Assembly: GCF_011378855.1 (NCBI RefSeq)
Contig: NZ_WTLB01000011.1
Coordinates: forward strand, 35,985-99,984
Reading direction: 5' to 3'
Source of the DNA: Pseudoalteromonas sp. Z1A8
GTDB lineage: Bacteria; Pseudomonadota; Gammaproteobacteria; Enterobacterales; Alteromonadaceae
Length of the DNA: 64,000 bases
A program made the translations under genes and the position numbers. Shown piece after piece: positions 17,566-28,034 of the stretch (positions are counted from its first letter, which is position 1; each line of letters begins with the position of its first letter). The notes below the pieces were generated by a model. The model was given only the letters and a program-made list of their open reading frames with translations. It had not been told where the DNA came from and searched no databases.

Positions 17566-19097
17566 TATGCTGAAGGTAGGGGACTGCACTTAATAAAGTC
17601 GCATAACTTACCCTCACTTAGTAATGTATTGGCAGCTTCTATATCAGGTGCAAAGTAGCGGTCTTTATCGTAATAACTAACATGTTCGCGTAATAATGCT
17701 TTGGCGTTTTGCACTTTATCGGATGGTTCAAGCGGCTTTCTAAATTCTAGCCCTTGAACCGATGCTAACCATTCAATAGCTAAAACACCTTGGGTGTTAT
17801 TGGCCATTTCACCCAAGCGCCTTGCTGCAAAGGTGGCCATAGAGACATGATCTTCTTGGTTTGCTGATGTTGGCAAGCTATCGACTGACGCGGGGTGTGC
17901 TAATGATTTGTTTTCTGAAGCAAGCGCAGCAGCGGTAACTTGAGCAATCATAAATCCTGAGTTTACGCCGCCGTTTTCAACTAAAAATGGCGGTAGTTTA
18001 GACAGGTTTGAATCGATAAGTAATGCAATTCGCCTCTCTGCTAACGCACCAATTTCGGCAATAGCAATAGCGAGGTTGTCAGCTGCCATTGCCACTGGCT
18101 CTGCATGAAAATTTCCGCCCGATATAATATCGCCTACATCAGCAAACACTAGAGGATTATCGGTTACGCCGTTTGACTCGCATAACAATACTTCTGCGGC
18201 TTGGCGTATTTGCGTAAGGCAAGCACCTAATACTTGAGGTTGGCAGCGCAAGCAGTAAGGGTCTTGTACTTTTTCGCAATTAACATGGGAGTCACTAATT
18301 TGGGAGTGCGTATCGAGCAGCTCTCTAAACACTTTGGCTGTATCTATTTGCCCGCGTTGGCCACGAATTTCATGAATGCGTGCATCAAACGGAGCACGAC
18401 TGCCCATTGCGGCTTCTATGCTTATAGAGCCAATAACACAGCTTTGTGCATATAAATCTTCCGCTCTAAATAGCCCTTGTAATGCAAACGCCGTAGACGC
18501 TTGTGTGCCGTTTAATAAAGCTAAGCCTTCTTTTGCTGCAAGGGTAAGGGGCTCAAGCCCTGCTATTTTTAGCCCTTGTGCTGCGCTAATTATTTTTCCT
18601 TTATGTCGCATTTGGCCTTCAGCTAATAAAGGTAGACACATATGTGCAAGGGGGGCTAAATCGCCCGATGCTCCCACAGAGCCCTTTTTAGGCACGCATG
18701 GATATACTTCGCTACTAAGCAGCTGCATAAAAAATTGGATTACTTGCAGGCGAATACCCGAGTAGCCACGCGAAAGCGAGTTAGCTTTTAAGGTGATCAT
18801 TAACCTTACTGTGCTGTCATCCATGTATTCGCCAATGCCTGCAGCGTGTGAAAGCACAATGGAGCGCTGTAATAATTCAAGTTCGTCGTCGGCTATTTTG
18901 GTATTGGCTAGTAACCCAAAGCCGGTGTTAATCCCGTATACGGTACGATGCTCATTTATTACATTTTGAACGGTTTGTGCACTTGCTGCTATTTGTGACT
19001 CGGCATGCTTTACAAGGCTTAACTTTACCGGTGAATTATTAATTTTTCTCAGTGTGTTTAAATCAAGTGAGCCTGGCGTGAGAGTAAGTTCGAACAT
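17562..19097 (-). CDS. hutH: Histidine ammonia-lyase
   Basis: First step of histidine degradation: L-histidine to urocanate and ammonia. The self-forming MIO cofactor triplet Ala-Ser-Gly is at residues 143-145, in [14 protein letters not shown]. Further family blocks are YGINTGFG and QEDHVSMA. The ATG at 19097 is preferred over the one at 19103 because AAGGA ends 6 bases before it. The first lies directly after hutU with an ATGA overlap, so hutU and hutH are translationally close and in one operon. At 511 residues it has normal length. Confidence 0.96.
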   Translation of the reverse strand: MFELTLTPGSLDLNTLRKINNSPVKLSLVKHAESQIAASAQTVQNVINEHRTVYGINTGFGLLANTKIADDELELLQRSIVLSHAAGIGEYMDDSTVRLMITLKANSLSRGYSGIRLQVIQFFMQLLSSEVYPCVPKKGSVGASGDLAPLAHMCLPLLAEGQMRHKGKIISAAQGLKIAGLEPLTLAAKEGLALLNGTQASTAFALQGLFRAEDLYAQSCVIGSISIEAAMGSRAPFDARIHEIRGQRGQIDTAKVFRELLDTHSQISDSHVNCEKVQDPYCLRCQPQVLGACLTQIRQAAEVLLCESNGVTDNPLVFADVGDIISGGNFHAEPVAMAADNLAIAIAEIGALAERRIALLIDSNLSKLPPFLVENGGVNSGFMIAQVTAAALASENKSLAHPASVDSLPTSANQEDHVSMATFAARRLGEMANNTQGVLAIEWLASVQGLEFRKPLEPSDKVQNAKALLREHVSYYDKDRYFAPDIEAANTLLSEGKLCDFIKCSPLPSAY

Positions 19098-19099
19098 AA

Positions 19100-20773
19100 T
19101 CATTCCTTGTCTAACATTGGTAAGTCTAAATTTTGCTCTTTAGCGCAGTTTTTTGCTGTGTCGTATCCAGCATCAGCATGGCGCATTACGCCCGTTGCAG
19201 GGTCGTTCCACAGTACGCGAGCAATACGCTCTTTAGCTTCATCTGTTCCGTCTGCAACAATAACCACACCAGAGTGTTGGCTAAAGCCCATACCTACACC
19301 GCCGCCATGATGAAGTGACACCCAAGTAGCGCCACTTGCCGTGTTAAGGAGTGCATTGAGTAATGGCCAATCAGATACCGCATCTGAGCCATCTTTCATG
19401 CTTTCGGTTTCACGGTTAGGGCTGGCAACGGAGCCAGAGTCGAGGTGATCACGACCAATAACGATAGGAGCTTTAAGTTCGCCATTTTTAACCATTTCGT
19501 TAAAAGCTAGTGCTAGGCGTGCTCTATCCTTTAGTCCAACCCAGCAAATACGTGCTGGCAGGCCTTGAAATTGAATACGTTCACGCGCCATATCAAGCCA
19601 ATTATGTAAATGTGCGTCATCAGGAATGAGCTCTTTTACTTTTGCATCGGTTTTATAAATATCTTCTGGATCGCCCGATAAAGCAACCCATCTAAATGGG
19701 CCAATACCTTCACAAAATAAAGGGCGAATATAGGCGGGTACAAACCCAGGAAAATCAAACGCGTTGGTAACGCCTTCGTCAAACGCCATTTGGCGAATAT
19801 TATTGCCATAGTCTGTTGTTGCTGCCCCCGCTTTTTGCAGCGCCAACATTGCTTTAACTTGAACTGCCATTGATTGTTTAGCCGCTTTTACTACAGCTGT
19901 TGGATCTTGCTCACGCATTTTTGCTGCGTGCTCCATGGTCCAACCTTGTGGCAAGTATCCATTGAGAGGATCGTGAGCTGATGTTTGATCTGTAACTACA
20001 TCTGGGGTAATACCTGTTTTAACGAGTGTGCTAAATACATCGGCAGCGTTACCAAGTAAACCCACTGAGAGGGCCTCACCTTTTATGCATGCATTGGTTA
20101 TTAATTGCAATGCATGTTCAAGATCTGTTGCTTTTACATCAACGTAGCCTGTTTTTATACGAAAATCGATACGGCTTTCATCACATTCAACAACAAGTGC
20201 ACTAAACCCTGCCATTGTAGCGGCAAGCGGTTGTGCGCCGCCCATACCACCAAGGCCACCTGTTAATACCCATTTGCCTTTAGCACTGCCCGAAAAGTGC
20301 TGTTTTGCCATAGCTATAAAGGTCTCGTAAGTTCCTTGTACTATGCCTTGCGAGCCAATATAAATCCAAGAGCCTGCCGTCATTTGGCCGTACATCATCA
20401 AGCCTTTTTTATCTAGCTCGTTAAAATGTTCCCAATTTGCCCAGTGTGGAACTAGGTTTGAGTTGGCAATAAGTACACGCGGTGCATTACTGTGAGTTTT
20501 AAATACACCTACTGGCTTTCCTGATTGTACAAGTAGGGTTTCGTCATTTTCGAGTCTGTCGAGGGTTTCTATAATTTTGTCATAACTTGGCCAATCGCGG
20601 GCTGCTCGGCCAATACCACCATATACAACAAGAGCATGAGGATGCTCTGCAACTTCAGGATCTAAATTATTCATTAGCATGCGCTTAGCGGCTTCAGTTT
20701 GCCAGCTTTTAGCGCTTATTTTATCGCCATGAGGTGCACGTATTACGCGACTTGTATCGAGTCGGTTGTTCAT
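19100..20773 (-). CDS. hutU: Urocanate hydratase
   Basis: Second step of the Hut pathway: urocanate to imidazolonepropionate, using tightly bound NAD+. The family's glycine-rich [11 protein letters not shown] and the C-terminal [19 protein letters not shown] are present. The ATG at 20773 is preceded by AGGAG at 7 bases. An upstream TTG-led extension of 8 codons would start inside the HutC operator and is rejected. The resulting 557 residues agree with E. coli-type urocanases. Runs hutU-hutH, preceded by hutC on the same strand. Confidence 0.96.
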   Translation of the reverse strand: MNNRLDTSRVIRAPHGDKISAKSWQTEAAKRMLMNNLDPEVAEHPHALVVYGGIGRAARDWPSYDKIIETLDRLENDETLLVQSGKPVGVFKTHSNAPRVLIANSNLVPHWANWEHFNELDKKGLMMYGQMTAGSWIYIGSQGIVQGTYETFIAMAKQHFSGSAKGKWVLTGGLGGMGGAQPLAATMAGFSALVVECDESRIDFRIKTGYVDVKATDLEHALQLITNACIKGEALSVGLLGNAADVFSTLVKTGITPDVVTDQTSAHDPLNGYLPQGWTMEHAAKMREQDPTAVVKAAKQSMAVQVKAMLALQKAGAATTDYGNNIRQMAFDEGVTNAFDFPGFVPAYIRPLFCEGIGPFRWVALSGDPEDIYKTDAKVKELIPDDAHLHNWLDMARERIQFQGLPARICWVGLKDRARLALAFNEMVKNGELKAPIVIGRDHLDSGSVASPNRETESMKDGSDAVSDWPLLNALLNTASGATWVSLHHGGGVGMGFSQHSGVVIVADGTDEAKERIARVLWNDPATGVMRHADAGYDTAKNCAKEQNLDLPMLDKE

Positions 20774-20785
20774 GTTTTGCTCCTG

Positions 20786-20797
20786 TTGTATATACAA
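20786..20797 (-). promoter_or_regulatory. HutC operator in front of hutU
   Basis: TTGTATATACAA, a perfect 12-base palindrome 12 bases upstream of the hutU start codon. It is identical to the core of the operator upstream of hutC/hutI and matches the known HutC site of Pseudomonas. It implies a separate repressed promoter, or a roadblock, for hutUH. Confidence 0.85.
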
Positions 20798-20810
20798 GGT
20801 GATTTGTTAT

Positions 20811-20831
20811 AAAAAAAGCGCAGTAAGCGCT
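20811..20831 (-). terminator. Terminator after hutC
   Basis: On the minus strand AGCGC-TTACT-GCGCT followed by seven T. The stem is short (5 bp) but the U-tract is good. It would separate hutC from hutUH, so the hutU operator is probably paired with its own promoter. Confidence 0.65.
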
Positions 20832-20839
20832 ATTGTTTG

Positions 20840-21547
20840 TTATTTTTTAAATGTTAAGTGACCACCTAAGCGATATTTACTGCCTGGTGATACTAGGCGG
20901 GCAAAGCTTACAATGCCATTAACAGACCATGTGCGTCGAATAACTTGCAAGCATGGCTCTTCGTTATATAAGTTTAGCCATTGGCACATTTCGCTGTTTG
21001 GCATTATGGCCTCTACGGTATGCCTTGCTTGAGTAAGTGGTGCAACACTAGATAAATACTCATGAGGTGTAAGCGTGCTAAAATCTTGTTGTAAGTAACC
21101 AGCGGCAAGCGCAGGGTTTACAAAACGCTCCTCTAACTGCAAGGGGCTGTCGTTTTCGTTATGAACGAGTACACTTCGATATACAACACTGTCAATCTCA
21201 ACACCAAGCGCAATGGCAATAGGTGCGACTGCATTTATTGATTCAAGTATGAGTACACTACAGGTGTAGTTGCCGTTACGTTCTTTTACTTCATCAGCAA
21301 TATTTTTTATTTCGAGTAACGATGACTGCGACTTAAATGTAGCTACAAATGTACCTAGCCCTTGGCTGCGGGTTAAAATACCTGCCTCAGTTAATTCACT
21401 GAGCGCACGACGGGCTGTCATCCTACTTACACTAAATTGGCTACTTAGCTCGTTTTCAGAGGGAACACGTTGGTTTTCTTGCCATGTACCACTGCGAATC
21501 TTATCAACAATGAATTGTTTTATTTGCGCAAATTTGGGTGTTGTCAT
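20840..21547 (-). CDS. hutC: Histidine utilisation repressor HutC (GntR family)
   Basis: A GntR/HutC-subfamily regulator: winged-helix DNA-binding N-terminus (FAQIKQFIVDKIRSG, VPSENELSSQFSVSRMTARRAL, GLGTFV) and a C-terminal UTRA ligand domain that senses urocanate in relatives. The ATG at 21547 gives the conserved MTTPKFAQIK start (235 residues). An in-frame ATG at 21595 has a better Shine-Dalgarno (AAGG, 5 bases) and would add 16 hydrophobic residues, so the true start is uncertain. Operators lie on both sides of the gene, suggesting autoregulation together with control of hutI and hutUH. Confidence 0.93.
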   Translation of the reverse strand: MTTPKFAQIKQFIVDKIRSGTWQENQRVPSENELSSQFSVSRMTARRALSELTEAGILTRSQGLGTFVATFKSQSSLLEIKNIADEVKERNGNYTCSVLILESINAVAPIAIALGVEIDSVVYRSVLVHNENDSPLQLEERFVNPALAAGYLQQDFSTLTPHEYLSSVAPLTQARHTVEAIMPNSEMCQWLNLYNEEPCLQVIRRTWSVNGIVSFARLVSPGSKYRLGGHLTFKK

Positions 21548-21600
21548 TAAATTAACGGCTAAATATAAAAATAAACGATATAAATAAGATGACATAATTA

Positions 21601-21616
21601 CCTTGTATATACAAGG
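21601..21616. promoter_or_regulatory. HutC operator in the hutC-hutI divergent region
   Basis: CCTTGTATATACAAGG, a perfect 16-base palindrome whose 12-base core equals the hutU operator. A possible hutI -10 (TATATT, 21630-21635) lies 14 bases downstream, so bound HutC would cover the -35 region. Confidence 0.88.
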
Positions 21617-21666
21617 TGTGTTGTTAGACTATATTTCAATCACTACACGGCGCAAAAGGGCTGCAC

Positions 21667-22914
21667 ATGCAAAGTAATATACAAAGTTATGAGTTAGAAG
21701 AAATCGATTTACTTTTAACCGACGCCAACATTGCCACTATGGATAGCAATATAAATGCGCCTTATGGTGCGATCGAAAATGCTGCTATAGCAATCAAAAA
21801 TGGCAAAATTGCGTGGATTGGAGAGCAATCAACATTGCCAAGCTTTGATGTGTTTGCAACGCCGACATTAAGTGTAAAAGGACAATGGTTAACACCAGGT
21901 CTAATAGATTGTCATACGCACTTAGTATTTGCAGGCTCAAGATCTCAAGAGTTTGAGCAGCGCTTGCAGGGTGTAAGTTATGAGGAAATAGCAGCACAAG
22001 GCGGTGGCATAGCCAGTACCGTTAAAGCGACTAGATCAGCCGACCGTGAACAATTGTTTGTTGATGCAAAAGACCGTTTAAATACTTTATTAAAAGAAGG
22101 TGTAACCACCGTTGAAATAAAGTCAGGCTATGGATTAGATACTGAAAACGAAGTGAAAATATTAGAAGTTGCTCGTTTATTAGGTGAACACCATCCTATT
22201 GATATCAAAACGACATTTTTAGGTGCTCATGCATTGCCGGCTGAATACAAAGACCGTGCTGATGAATATATTGATTTAGTGTGTACAGACATGCTTGATC
22301 AAGTTGTCGCTAATAACCTAGCTGATGCAGTCGATGTATTTTGTGAAAATGTAGGGTTTAGTTATTCGCAAACCAAACGTGTTTTTGAGGCGGCTAAAAA
22401 GCATAACCTCCCAGTAAAATGCCATGCTGAGCAGTTATCTAATCAACATGGTGCTGAGCTGGTGGCGCAGTTTAATGGTTTATCGGCTGACCACATTGAG
22501 TATCTTGATGAGGACGGTGTAAAAGCGATGGCACAAGCAGGTACTGTTGCAGTGTTATTACCCGGTGCGTTTTACTTTTTACGAGAAACAAAGTTCCCAC
22601 CTATTGAGCTACTTAATCAGTATAAAGTACCTATAGCTATCGCGAGTGACTTTAATCCTGGTACTTCACCGCTGTGCTCAGTGCACTTGATGATGAACAT
22701 GGCGTGCACATTATTTAGATTAACGCCTGAACAAGCATTAGCAGGTGTTACCGTTAATGCAGCTAAAGCTCTTGGGCTAGAAGATCGTGGTGTTTTAAAG
22801 CTCGGTGCAAGAGCCGATATTGCACATTGGCAAATAAGTCATCCATCACAATTAAGTTACCAATTTGGCGTAAATAAACTGTTAAATTTATGGATTTTGG
22901 GTAGAATTAATTAG
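21667..22914 (+). CDS. hutI: Imidazolonepropionase
   Basis: Third Hut step: hydrolysis of 4-imidazolone-5-propionate to N-formimino-L-glutamate. An amidohydrolase with metal ligands H83 and H85 in [12 protein letters not shown], then KSGYGLD, the KCHAEQLS His region and the [11 protein letters not shown]sp. Its 415 residues are family-typical. It is divergent from hutC across a HutC palindrome, with AGGG 6 bases before the ATG. The Hut genes are split: hutG is 1.8 kb downstream on the other strand. Confidence 0.96.
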   Translation: MQSNIQSYELEEIDLLLTDANIATMDSNINAPYGAIENAAIAIKNGKIAWIGEQSTLPSFDVFATPTLSVKGQWLTPGLIDCHTHLVFAGSRSQEFEQRLQGVSYEEIAAQGGGIASTVKATRSADREQLFVDAKDRLNTLLKEGVTTVEIKSGYGLDTENEVKILEVARLLGEHHPIDIKTTFLGAHALPAEYKDRADEYIDLVCTDMLDQVVANNLADAVDVFCENVGFSYSQTKRVFEAAKKHNLPVKCHAEQLSNQHGAELVAQFNGLSADHIEYLDEDGVKAMAQAGTVAVLLPGAFYFLRETKFPPIELLNQYKVPIAIASDFNPGTSPLCSVHLMMNMACTLFRLTPEQALAGVTVNAAKALGLEDRGVLKLGARADIAHWQISHPSQLSYQFGVNKLLNLWILGRIN

Positions 22915-22980
22915 TTTGTATTATTTTCACCCAAATATAACCTATTTTTAACTTTTTTAGCGAATACGGATGCCGTTAAT

Positions 22981-24699
22981 TTGAACATACTAACCGACAG
23001 TAACTTCCCAATATTTTTTAGTGGTGCACTATTAATGGCAATGATTGCCACTTTATTTGCCGTTAAAAATGCCAGTATTAAATTTAGTTATTTATGCACT
23101 GCAGCTGTTGGTTTAGCTATTTTAAGTAGCGGCGCAGCTTGGCTGGCCATTTTACTTGCCTTTGGATTTTGTTTTCATTTATGGCAAGCATTTGAGCGCA
23201 ATAATTGGAGTATGATAATTACTAGCTCTACAGCTGGGCTTTTATTTGTTGTGTTATTTTCAGCTCATTTATTATTAGAAGTTCCGTTATTTTGGGTTGT
23301 ATTGGCAATATTATTATTGGCTATTGTTGGCTTTTTAAATGATGAAAGCGCCGATGCACAAGTTGTTATAGAGGCAGAACCTGCAGATGACGCATTTATT
23401 GAAGAATCTCCGCTTTCGGTTTTTGCAGATAGAAAACAGTTACGCCAAGGTTACTACGCATGGTGCAATAACAAACAAGTAAGCGCCGCATTAGTCGTTA
23501 TTCGTCTTGAAGGATTTGAGCAAGTTAACCAGCATATTGGACGCGACTTTGGCGATATACTTTTAGCGCAATCGGCTAACAGAATAAAAGAGCTGCTTTC
23601 TAGCGACGAAATAGTGACTTTAGTAGGGCAAGAAAAGCTAGCCCACTTAGGGGGACTCAACTTTGCATTTATTTGTAGCTTTGCAAATCAAAAGCACTTA
23701 CATGAGCTGGTTATAGATCAAATACTTAGCGCGACACTTAAGCCGTTTAATGTTGCTAATTGCACTGTAGAGGTTAAGGCTAGGGCGAGTTATGTTGATT
23801 GTAATGAGCAAGATAATAACTTTGATAATTTAATATCGTACGCATACTTAGCACTCGATAGCCATCCAGATCGTAGAGTTGTGCCTTACCATCAACAGAT
23901 GATGATTGAACTGCGAGAGCAACAAGCACGCTTAAAAGAGCTTGCTAACATTGATTTTGCTAGCGAATTAGAGCTTTATTTTCAACCTATTATCTGTAAT
24001 GAAAGCGGTCAAATTGAGTTTTTAGAATTACTTCTGCGTTGGCAACATCCTAAACAAGGGATTTTATCGGCTAATCGTTTTATTGATGATATTAGAATTG
24101 CAGGGCTTGGTTATCCGCTTGCTAAATTTGTAATAGAGCGAGCCGCTGAGCTTGCAATGGCGCTTAGAGTAGAAGGTATTTCTATACCGCTTAGCATTAA
24201 TGTATTTGGCCCTGAAATGCTAAATGAAGAGTTTGTTGAATTTGTTGATGTTGTTATAAGCGAGCACCATTTAGAAGCAGGCGACTTAATTGTTGAATGT
24301 CCTTTGCATATTTTTGCTGGTTTAGATGACAAAGGCAGAGGCATGATCGCAAGGCTTAATAATATTGGCTTGAAAGTGTGTGTTGATGGACTGGGCGATA
24401 ATCCCGTATTGCTCTCTAAACTGCCTAGTTTAGCGGTTGAATATATTAAGGTTTCACCTTCACTTACGGCTGATTTTAGTAATCAAAATAATATACGTAG
24501 TTTAGTTGGCGGAATGGTCGAAATGCATAACCAACAAAAAACAAAAGTGATTTTTGAAGGGGTAGAAACGCTTGAGCAACTTAAGTTTGTAAAAAGCTTA
24601 AAAGGTTATGCAGCCCAGGGTTATTATTTTGGTCACCCGCTAAGTAGCATTGGTTTGATGAGCTGGCTAAAAGAGTGGCGACAAGCGCAGCAGCGTTAG
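22981..24699 (+). CDS. Membrane protein with degenerate GGDEF and EAL domains
   Basis: A 572-residue protein: four or five N-terminal transmembrane segments (about residues 9-120), a GGDEF-like domain (about 145-305) whose active-site motif reads GGLNF near residue 224, and an EAL-like domain (about 320-565). In the EAL domain the signature is ELL instead of EAL, and the metal-binding DDFG is VDGLG (residues 468-472), losing the second Asp. N, K, the late Glu (FEGVET) and QGYYFG are kept. Both enzymatic activities are therefore doubtful; a c-di-GMP-binding or protein-interaction role is possible. The start is a TTG with a weak Shine-Dalgarno; an internal Met at residue 19 is an alternative. 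The 3' end overlaps hutG by 4 bases. Confidence 0.85.
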   Translation: MNILTDSNFPIFFSGALLMAMIATLFAVKNASIKFSYLCTAAVGLAILSSGAAWLAILLAFGFCFHLWQAFERNNWSMIITSSTAGLLFVVLFSAHLLLEVPLFWVVLAILLLAIVGFLNDESADAQVVIEAEPADDAFIEESPLSVFADRKQLRQGYYAWCNNKQVSAALVVIRLEGFEQVNQHIGRDFGDILLAQSANRIKELLSSDEIVTLVGQEKLAHLGGLNFAFICSFANQKHLHELVIDQILSATLKPFNVANCTVEVKARASYVDCNEQDNNFDNLISYAYLALDSHPDRRVVPYHQQMMIELREQQARLKELANIDFASELELYFQPIICNESGQIEFLELLLRWQHPKQGILSANRFIDDIRIAGLGYPLAKFVIERAAELAMALRVEGISIPLSINVFGPEMLNEEFVEFVDVVISEHHLEAGDLIVECPLHIFAGLDDKGRGMIARLNNIGLKVCVDGLGDNPVLLSKLPSLAVEYIKVSPSLTADFSNQNNIRSLVGGMVEMHNQQKTKVIFEGVETLEQLKFVKSLKGYAAQGYYFGHPLSSIGLMSWLKEWRQAQQR

Positions 24700-25745
24700 G
24701 TGTTTTCTTTGGCTTGTAGGTAACTATTTACAAGCGCACTGATTACTTGCCCTACATGCGTAATACCCGTTTCTACTCCATTAGGATGCTGGCTGGGAGC
24801 GGCTTCACACAAGTGTAAATACTTAGCGTGGCGGTTACTTGCAGCTAAATGTACAAAGTGCTCGGTATCGCTTACACTAAATCCACAGCATGTGTACGCA
24901 CTAACAGGCATGTAAGTAATGCTGTCTAAATCAACTTCAATACCCAGTGGTAAATCGTTGAAATTATTCAGTGCGTTTTCAATTGCCTGCGTAAGCGTTA
25001 CTTTTCGCTTAACGTGTATTGATTGATAGCTATCAAACTTAAAGTCAGCTTCACTCATTGCATCTATAATTGCTTGATTGTTTTTTAATTCATGCAAGCC
25101 AATAACATGGTAATTACTTAGATGTTGCTCGTTATATGCGTAGCGAAACCCATTACCACTATGACGACCTTCACATTCTCTAAAGTCTGCATGAGGGTCA
25201 AAGTTAATGGCATTTATAGGCGTGTTTTTTGACTTACTTAGCGCACGAATAATTCCCAAGCAATTATTATGACCCCCGCCAATAACTATTGGCTCAAGCC
25301 CCGCTTTAAAAATAAGGCTTAATACTGACTCTACGCGTTCATCAAGTTGTTGGCATAAATCTCGTAGTTGAGTTAACTGTTGGGCTTGTTGATTATCGAG
25401 TTGGCTACTTTGGGCCATTAAATCATCAGTATCTACTTCACCCAATAAAAGTACTTTTTGAGTGGCAATAAATTGATTGTGAGGTTGGTTTAAAAAGCGT
25501 TTTAAAAAAGCCGGCCATGCTTCGTTTGCACCGCCATTTCCTAAATTTGCTTTTGGACCAATATCTTCGCAAATACCGAGGAGTACGTAGCGAATACCAA
25601 ATTGAGCAGCGTCAATGAGTGCTTGTTGCAGGTTTACTTGAGTGTCGAGCAAGGCCATTGCTTGCCATGCTTTTTTCTCATTTGCGCGGGTAGAACAAAG
25701 TGCTCTAACCGCGCTTTCATCATATACTTTTAAGTGGGAGGTCAC
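24696..25745 (-). CDS. hutG: Formimidoylglutamase (arginase family)
   Basis: Last Hut step in this pathway type: N-formimino-L-glutamate to L-glutamate and formamide. Manganese-binding motifs of the ureohydrolase family are intact: GGGHNN, DPHADFR and EVDLDS. It has 349 residues. It begins 1 base after the rraA stop codon, so it is probably cotranscribed with rraA rather than with the other hut genes, and no HutC palindrome is seen in front of it. Whether it is induced by urocanate is therefore unclear. Confidence 0.92.
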   Translation of the reverse strand: MTSHLKVYDESAVRALCSTRANEKKAWQAMALLDTQVNLQQALIDAAQFGIRYVLLGICEDIGPKANLGNGGANEAWPAFLKRFLNQPHNQFIATQKVLLLGEVDTDDLMAQSSQLDNQQAQQLTQLRDLCQQLDERVESVLSLIFKAGLEPIVIGGGHNNCLGIIRALSKSKNTPINAINFDPHADFRECEGRHSGNGFRYAYNEQHLSNYHVIGLHELKNNQAIIDAMSEADFKFDSYQSIHVKRKVTLTQAIENALNNFNDLPLGIEVDLDSITYMPVSAYTCCGFSVSDTEHFVHLAASNRHAKYLHLCEAAPSQHPNGVETGITHVGQVISALVNSYLQAKENT

Positions 25746-25746
25746 G

Positions 25747-26244
25747 TTATACTTCTACAACTTCCAACTCTAATTCTTCTGCAGATAAAACAATGCCTGT
25801 GCTGTCGGCATAAATAAAGTCGTCATCAAAAAATGATACGCCTGCAAAGTTAACACCTATAGCATCTTCGCCAGCACCTTCGCTGTCGGCTGCAACAGGA
25901 ATAGAAGCAATTGCCTGAATGCCTAAATCAAGTTCTTCAAGTTCATCAACATGGCGTACTGCGCCGTAAACAACAATACCATTCCAGTTGTTTTCAAGGG
26001 CTAATTCGGCCAGTTCAATATCGATTAGTGCGCGACGAGTTGAGCCACCACCATCAATAAGAAGTACTAATCCTGTACCATCTTGAGAAAGTAATTCGCG
26101 GATCAGTTCATTATTTTCAAAACATTTAACCGTTTTAATGCGGCCACCAAAGCTGTGTCGACCACCAAAGTTGATGAACATTGGTTCTAGCACGTCAACC
26201 ACGTCAGCAAAGTGGTCGCATAAATCAGAAGTGCTGTAATCCAT
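25747..26244 (-). CDS. rraA: Regulator of ribonuclease E activity RraA
   Basis: A 165-residue protein of the RraA/dimethylmenaquinone methyltransferase-like fold. Starts [21 protein letters not shown], with the conserved [17 protein letters not shown] core and the [18 protein letters not shown] segment. Family role: a trimeric ring that binds RNase E and DEAD-box helicases, slowing RNA turnover. In E. coli it neighbours menA; here it heads a two-gene unit with hutG. AGGATAA precedes the ATG as ribosome binding site. Confidence 0.93.
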   Translation of the reverse strand: MDYSTSDLCDHFADVVDVLEPMFINFGGRHSFGGRIKTVKCFENNELIRELLSQDGTGLVLLIDGGGSTRRALIDIELAELALENNWNGIVVYGAVRHVDELEELDLGIQAIASIPVAADSEGAGEDAIGVNFAGVSFFDDDFIYADSTGIVLSAEELELEVVEV

Positions 26245-26445
26245 TATTTTATCCTCAAAAGGTACATTAATTTATAACTCAGTATACCCTCCTTATAAGC
26301 AATAACAACGACTTAATCGCAGTAAATTTGGTCAAAACAAGCGTTAGATCATCAATCGCAATAATAGTGTATTAAAAGCGTCACTCAATTGTTATTTACA
26401 ACACATAAGCTAAATCGGTGTTCATATATTATGCAACAAGGGTAG

Positions 26446-26985
26446 ATGATGGATAATAATATGCTTAAAAAGGTAACTCAGATAGATGAGCAATTATTTT
26501 TAACTTTGTTTAATTGCAATTCACCTAGATGGTTTAAAACAATGGCGTTTGGATTATCTAAAAGTGGTGATGGTGGATTGTATGTATTGATCTGCTTAGC
26601 TGTATGGTGGCTTAGTAATAATGAGCAACATCAATTATTGCCAGCAACGATATTAATTGGTTTTGTTATAGAGAGACCTATTTACTTACTGGCCAAAAAT
26701 AGATTTGCTCGAATTCGTCCATGCGACTGTTTGGTAACAAACGCCTATATAGTTCCCAGTGATAAGTTTAGTTTGCCATCAGGTCACAGTGCAGCTGCCT
26801 TTTTAGTCGCTATTATATTAAGCCATTTTTTTCCAGAATATGCATGGCTACTACTTAGTTGGGCAGCCGGTGTGGCTATTTCTCGTGTGGTATTAGGCGT
26901 GCACTTTCCTGCAGATATTATTTTAGGTGCAACTATTGGTAGTTGTTGTGGCCTATTTGCGTTAGCGCTCGTGGTGCCTGCATGA
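26446..26985 (+). CDS. PAP2-family membrane phosphatase
   Basis: A 179-residue integral membrane protein with about five transmembrane segments. The three phosphatase signature motifs are present: K-N-R-F-A-R-I-R-P (C1), PSGHS (C2) and SRVVLGVHFPAD (C3, with catalytic His). Such enzymes hydrolyse lipid phosphates such as undecaprenyl pyrophosphate, phosphatidate or phosphatidylglycerol phosphate; the substrate is not determinable here. Its stop overlaps the next start as ATGA, so it is translationally coupled to a glycosyltransferase-like gene, hinting at a shared envelope-lipid role. Confidence 0.88.
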   Translation: MMDNNMLKKVTQIDEQLFLTLFNCNSPRWFKTMAFGLSKSGDGGLYVLICLAVWWLSNNEQHQLLPATILIGFVIERPIYLLAKNRFARIRPCDCLVTNAYIVPSDKFSLPSGHSAAAFLVAIILSHFFPEYAWLLLSWAAGVAISRVVLGVHFPADIILGATIGSCCGLFALALVVPA

Positions 26986-28013
26986 AAATACTGTACGGAG
27001 TACAAGGCACTGGTAATGGACATATAACGCGCGCTCGCGTTATGGCAAGTTGCTTTACTAAACTCGGTATTGAGGTTGATTATGTTTTTTCAGGGCGTGC
27101 AAATAAAGATTACTTTGATATGCATGAATTTTCAGATTATAAAGCGTTTCGTGGTTTATCGTTTAGTACTGAAAGTGGGCAAGTCAAAAATTTAAAAACA
27201 CTTAAAAATGTACGAGTTTGTAAGCTGGTGAGTGATATAAAATCGCTTGATGTAAAACAGTACGACTTTGTACTTAATGACTTTGAGCCCATTACTGCAT
27301 GGGCTGCAAAAAGAGCAGACGTACCCGTTATTGGCATTAGTCATCAAGCTGCATTTTTGTCAGATAATGTACCTATGTTTGGTCGTGGTATATTCAGAAA
27401 ATCGCTCATTAAACATTACGCACCAGCATCTACTTACTTAGGTGTACACTGGCAACCATTTGCAAATAACATAATACCGCCTTTTATTGCTCATCATAAT
27501 CATGAAAACCCTGTTGCAGTAATGAATAAGGTATTGGTGTATTTACCTTTTGAAAACTTAGATAGCGTTGTTGATTATTTAAAAGACTTTCCCGAAAAAG
27601 AGTTTTATTGTTATCACCCACATGCCAGTAATCAATCTTTTGGGCATATACATTTGCGAACCCCCTCACGTTCTGACTTTTTAAATGACTTAGCAAATAC
27701 CAGTGGTGTTATTGGTAATGCAGGATTTGAGCTTGCCAGTGAAGCGCTTAAATTAGGTAAAAAGTTACTATTAAAGCCCTTGTATGGACAGTTTGAGCAA
27801 GCAGCAAATGCACAAACATTGTTTGCCATGGGTATGGCGCATGTTATGAACTATTTAAACCCGCAAGCTCTTGATGACTGGAATAGTGCTCCGCAAAATA
27901 AGCAAATAAATTACCCAAGCGATCCTGCACCATTAATTAATTGGTTGGTTAAAAAACAATGGAATAATACAGAGTCGTTACACAAAGGCTTATGGAAAAG
28001 CGTGAAAAATTAA
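26982..28013 (+). CDS. Glycosyltransferase-like protein (MJ1255/VC2487 family)
   Basis: The ATG at 26982 overlaps the PAP2 stop (ATGA) and gives the conserved N-terminus MKILYGVQGTGNGHITRA, a nucleotide-binding GxGxGH loop as in GT-B enzymes of the MurG/UGT type. A 39-base upstream extension inside the PAP2 gene is rejected. The C-terminal domain contains SGVIGNAGFELASEALKLGKKLL, the donor-sugar binding G-G-E region typical of this fold. 343 residues. Acceptor and donor are unknown; coupling to a lipid phosphatase suggests glycolipid or envelope work (inference). Confidence 0.8.
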   Translation: MKILYGVQGTGNGHITRARVMASCFTKLGIEVDYVFSGRANKDYFDMHEFSDYKAFRGLSFSTESGQVKNLKTLKNVRVCKLVSDIKSLDVKQYDFVLNDFEPITAWAAKRADVPVIGISHQAAFLSDNVPMFGRGIFRKSLIKHYAPASTYLGVHWQPFANNIIPPFIAHHNHENPVAVMNKVLVYLPFENLDSVVDYLKDFPEKEFYCYHPHASNQSFGHIHLRTPSRSDFLNDLANTSGVIGNAGFELASEALKLGKKLLLKPLYGQFEQAANAQTLFAMGMAHVMNYLNPQALDDWNSAPQNKQINYPSDPAPLINWLVKKQWNNTESLHKGLWKSVKN

Positions 28014-28034
28014 AGGTCTGGCATTATTAATGAT

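Noticed and set aside
20774..20797. TTG-led extension of hutU
   Set aside because: It would start inside the HutC operator; AGGAG is correctly spaced for the ATG at 20773.
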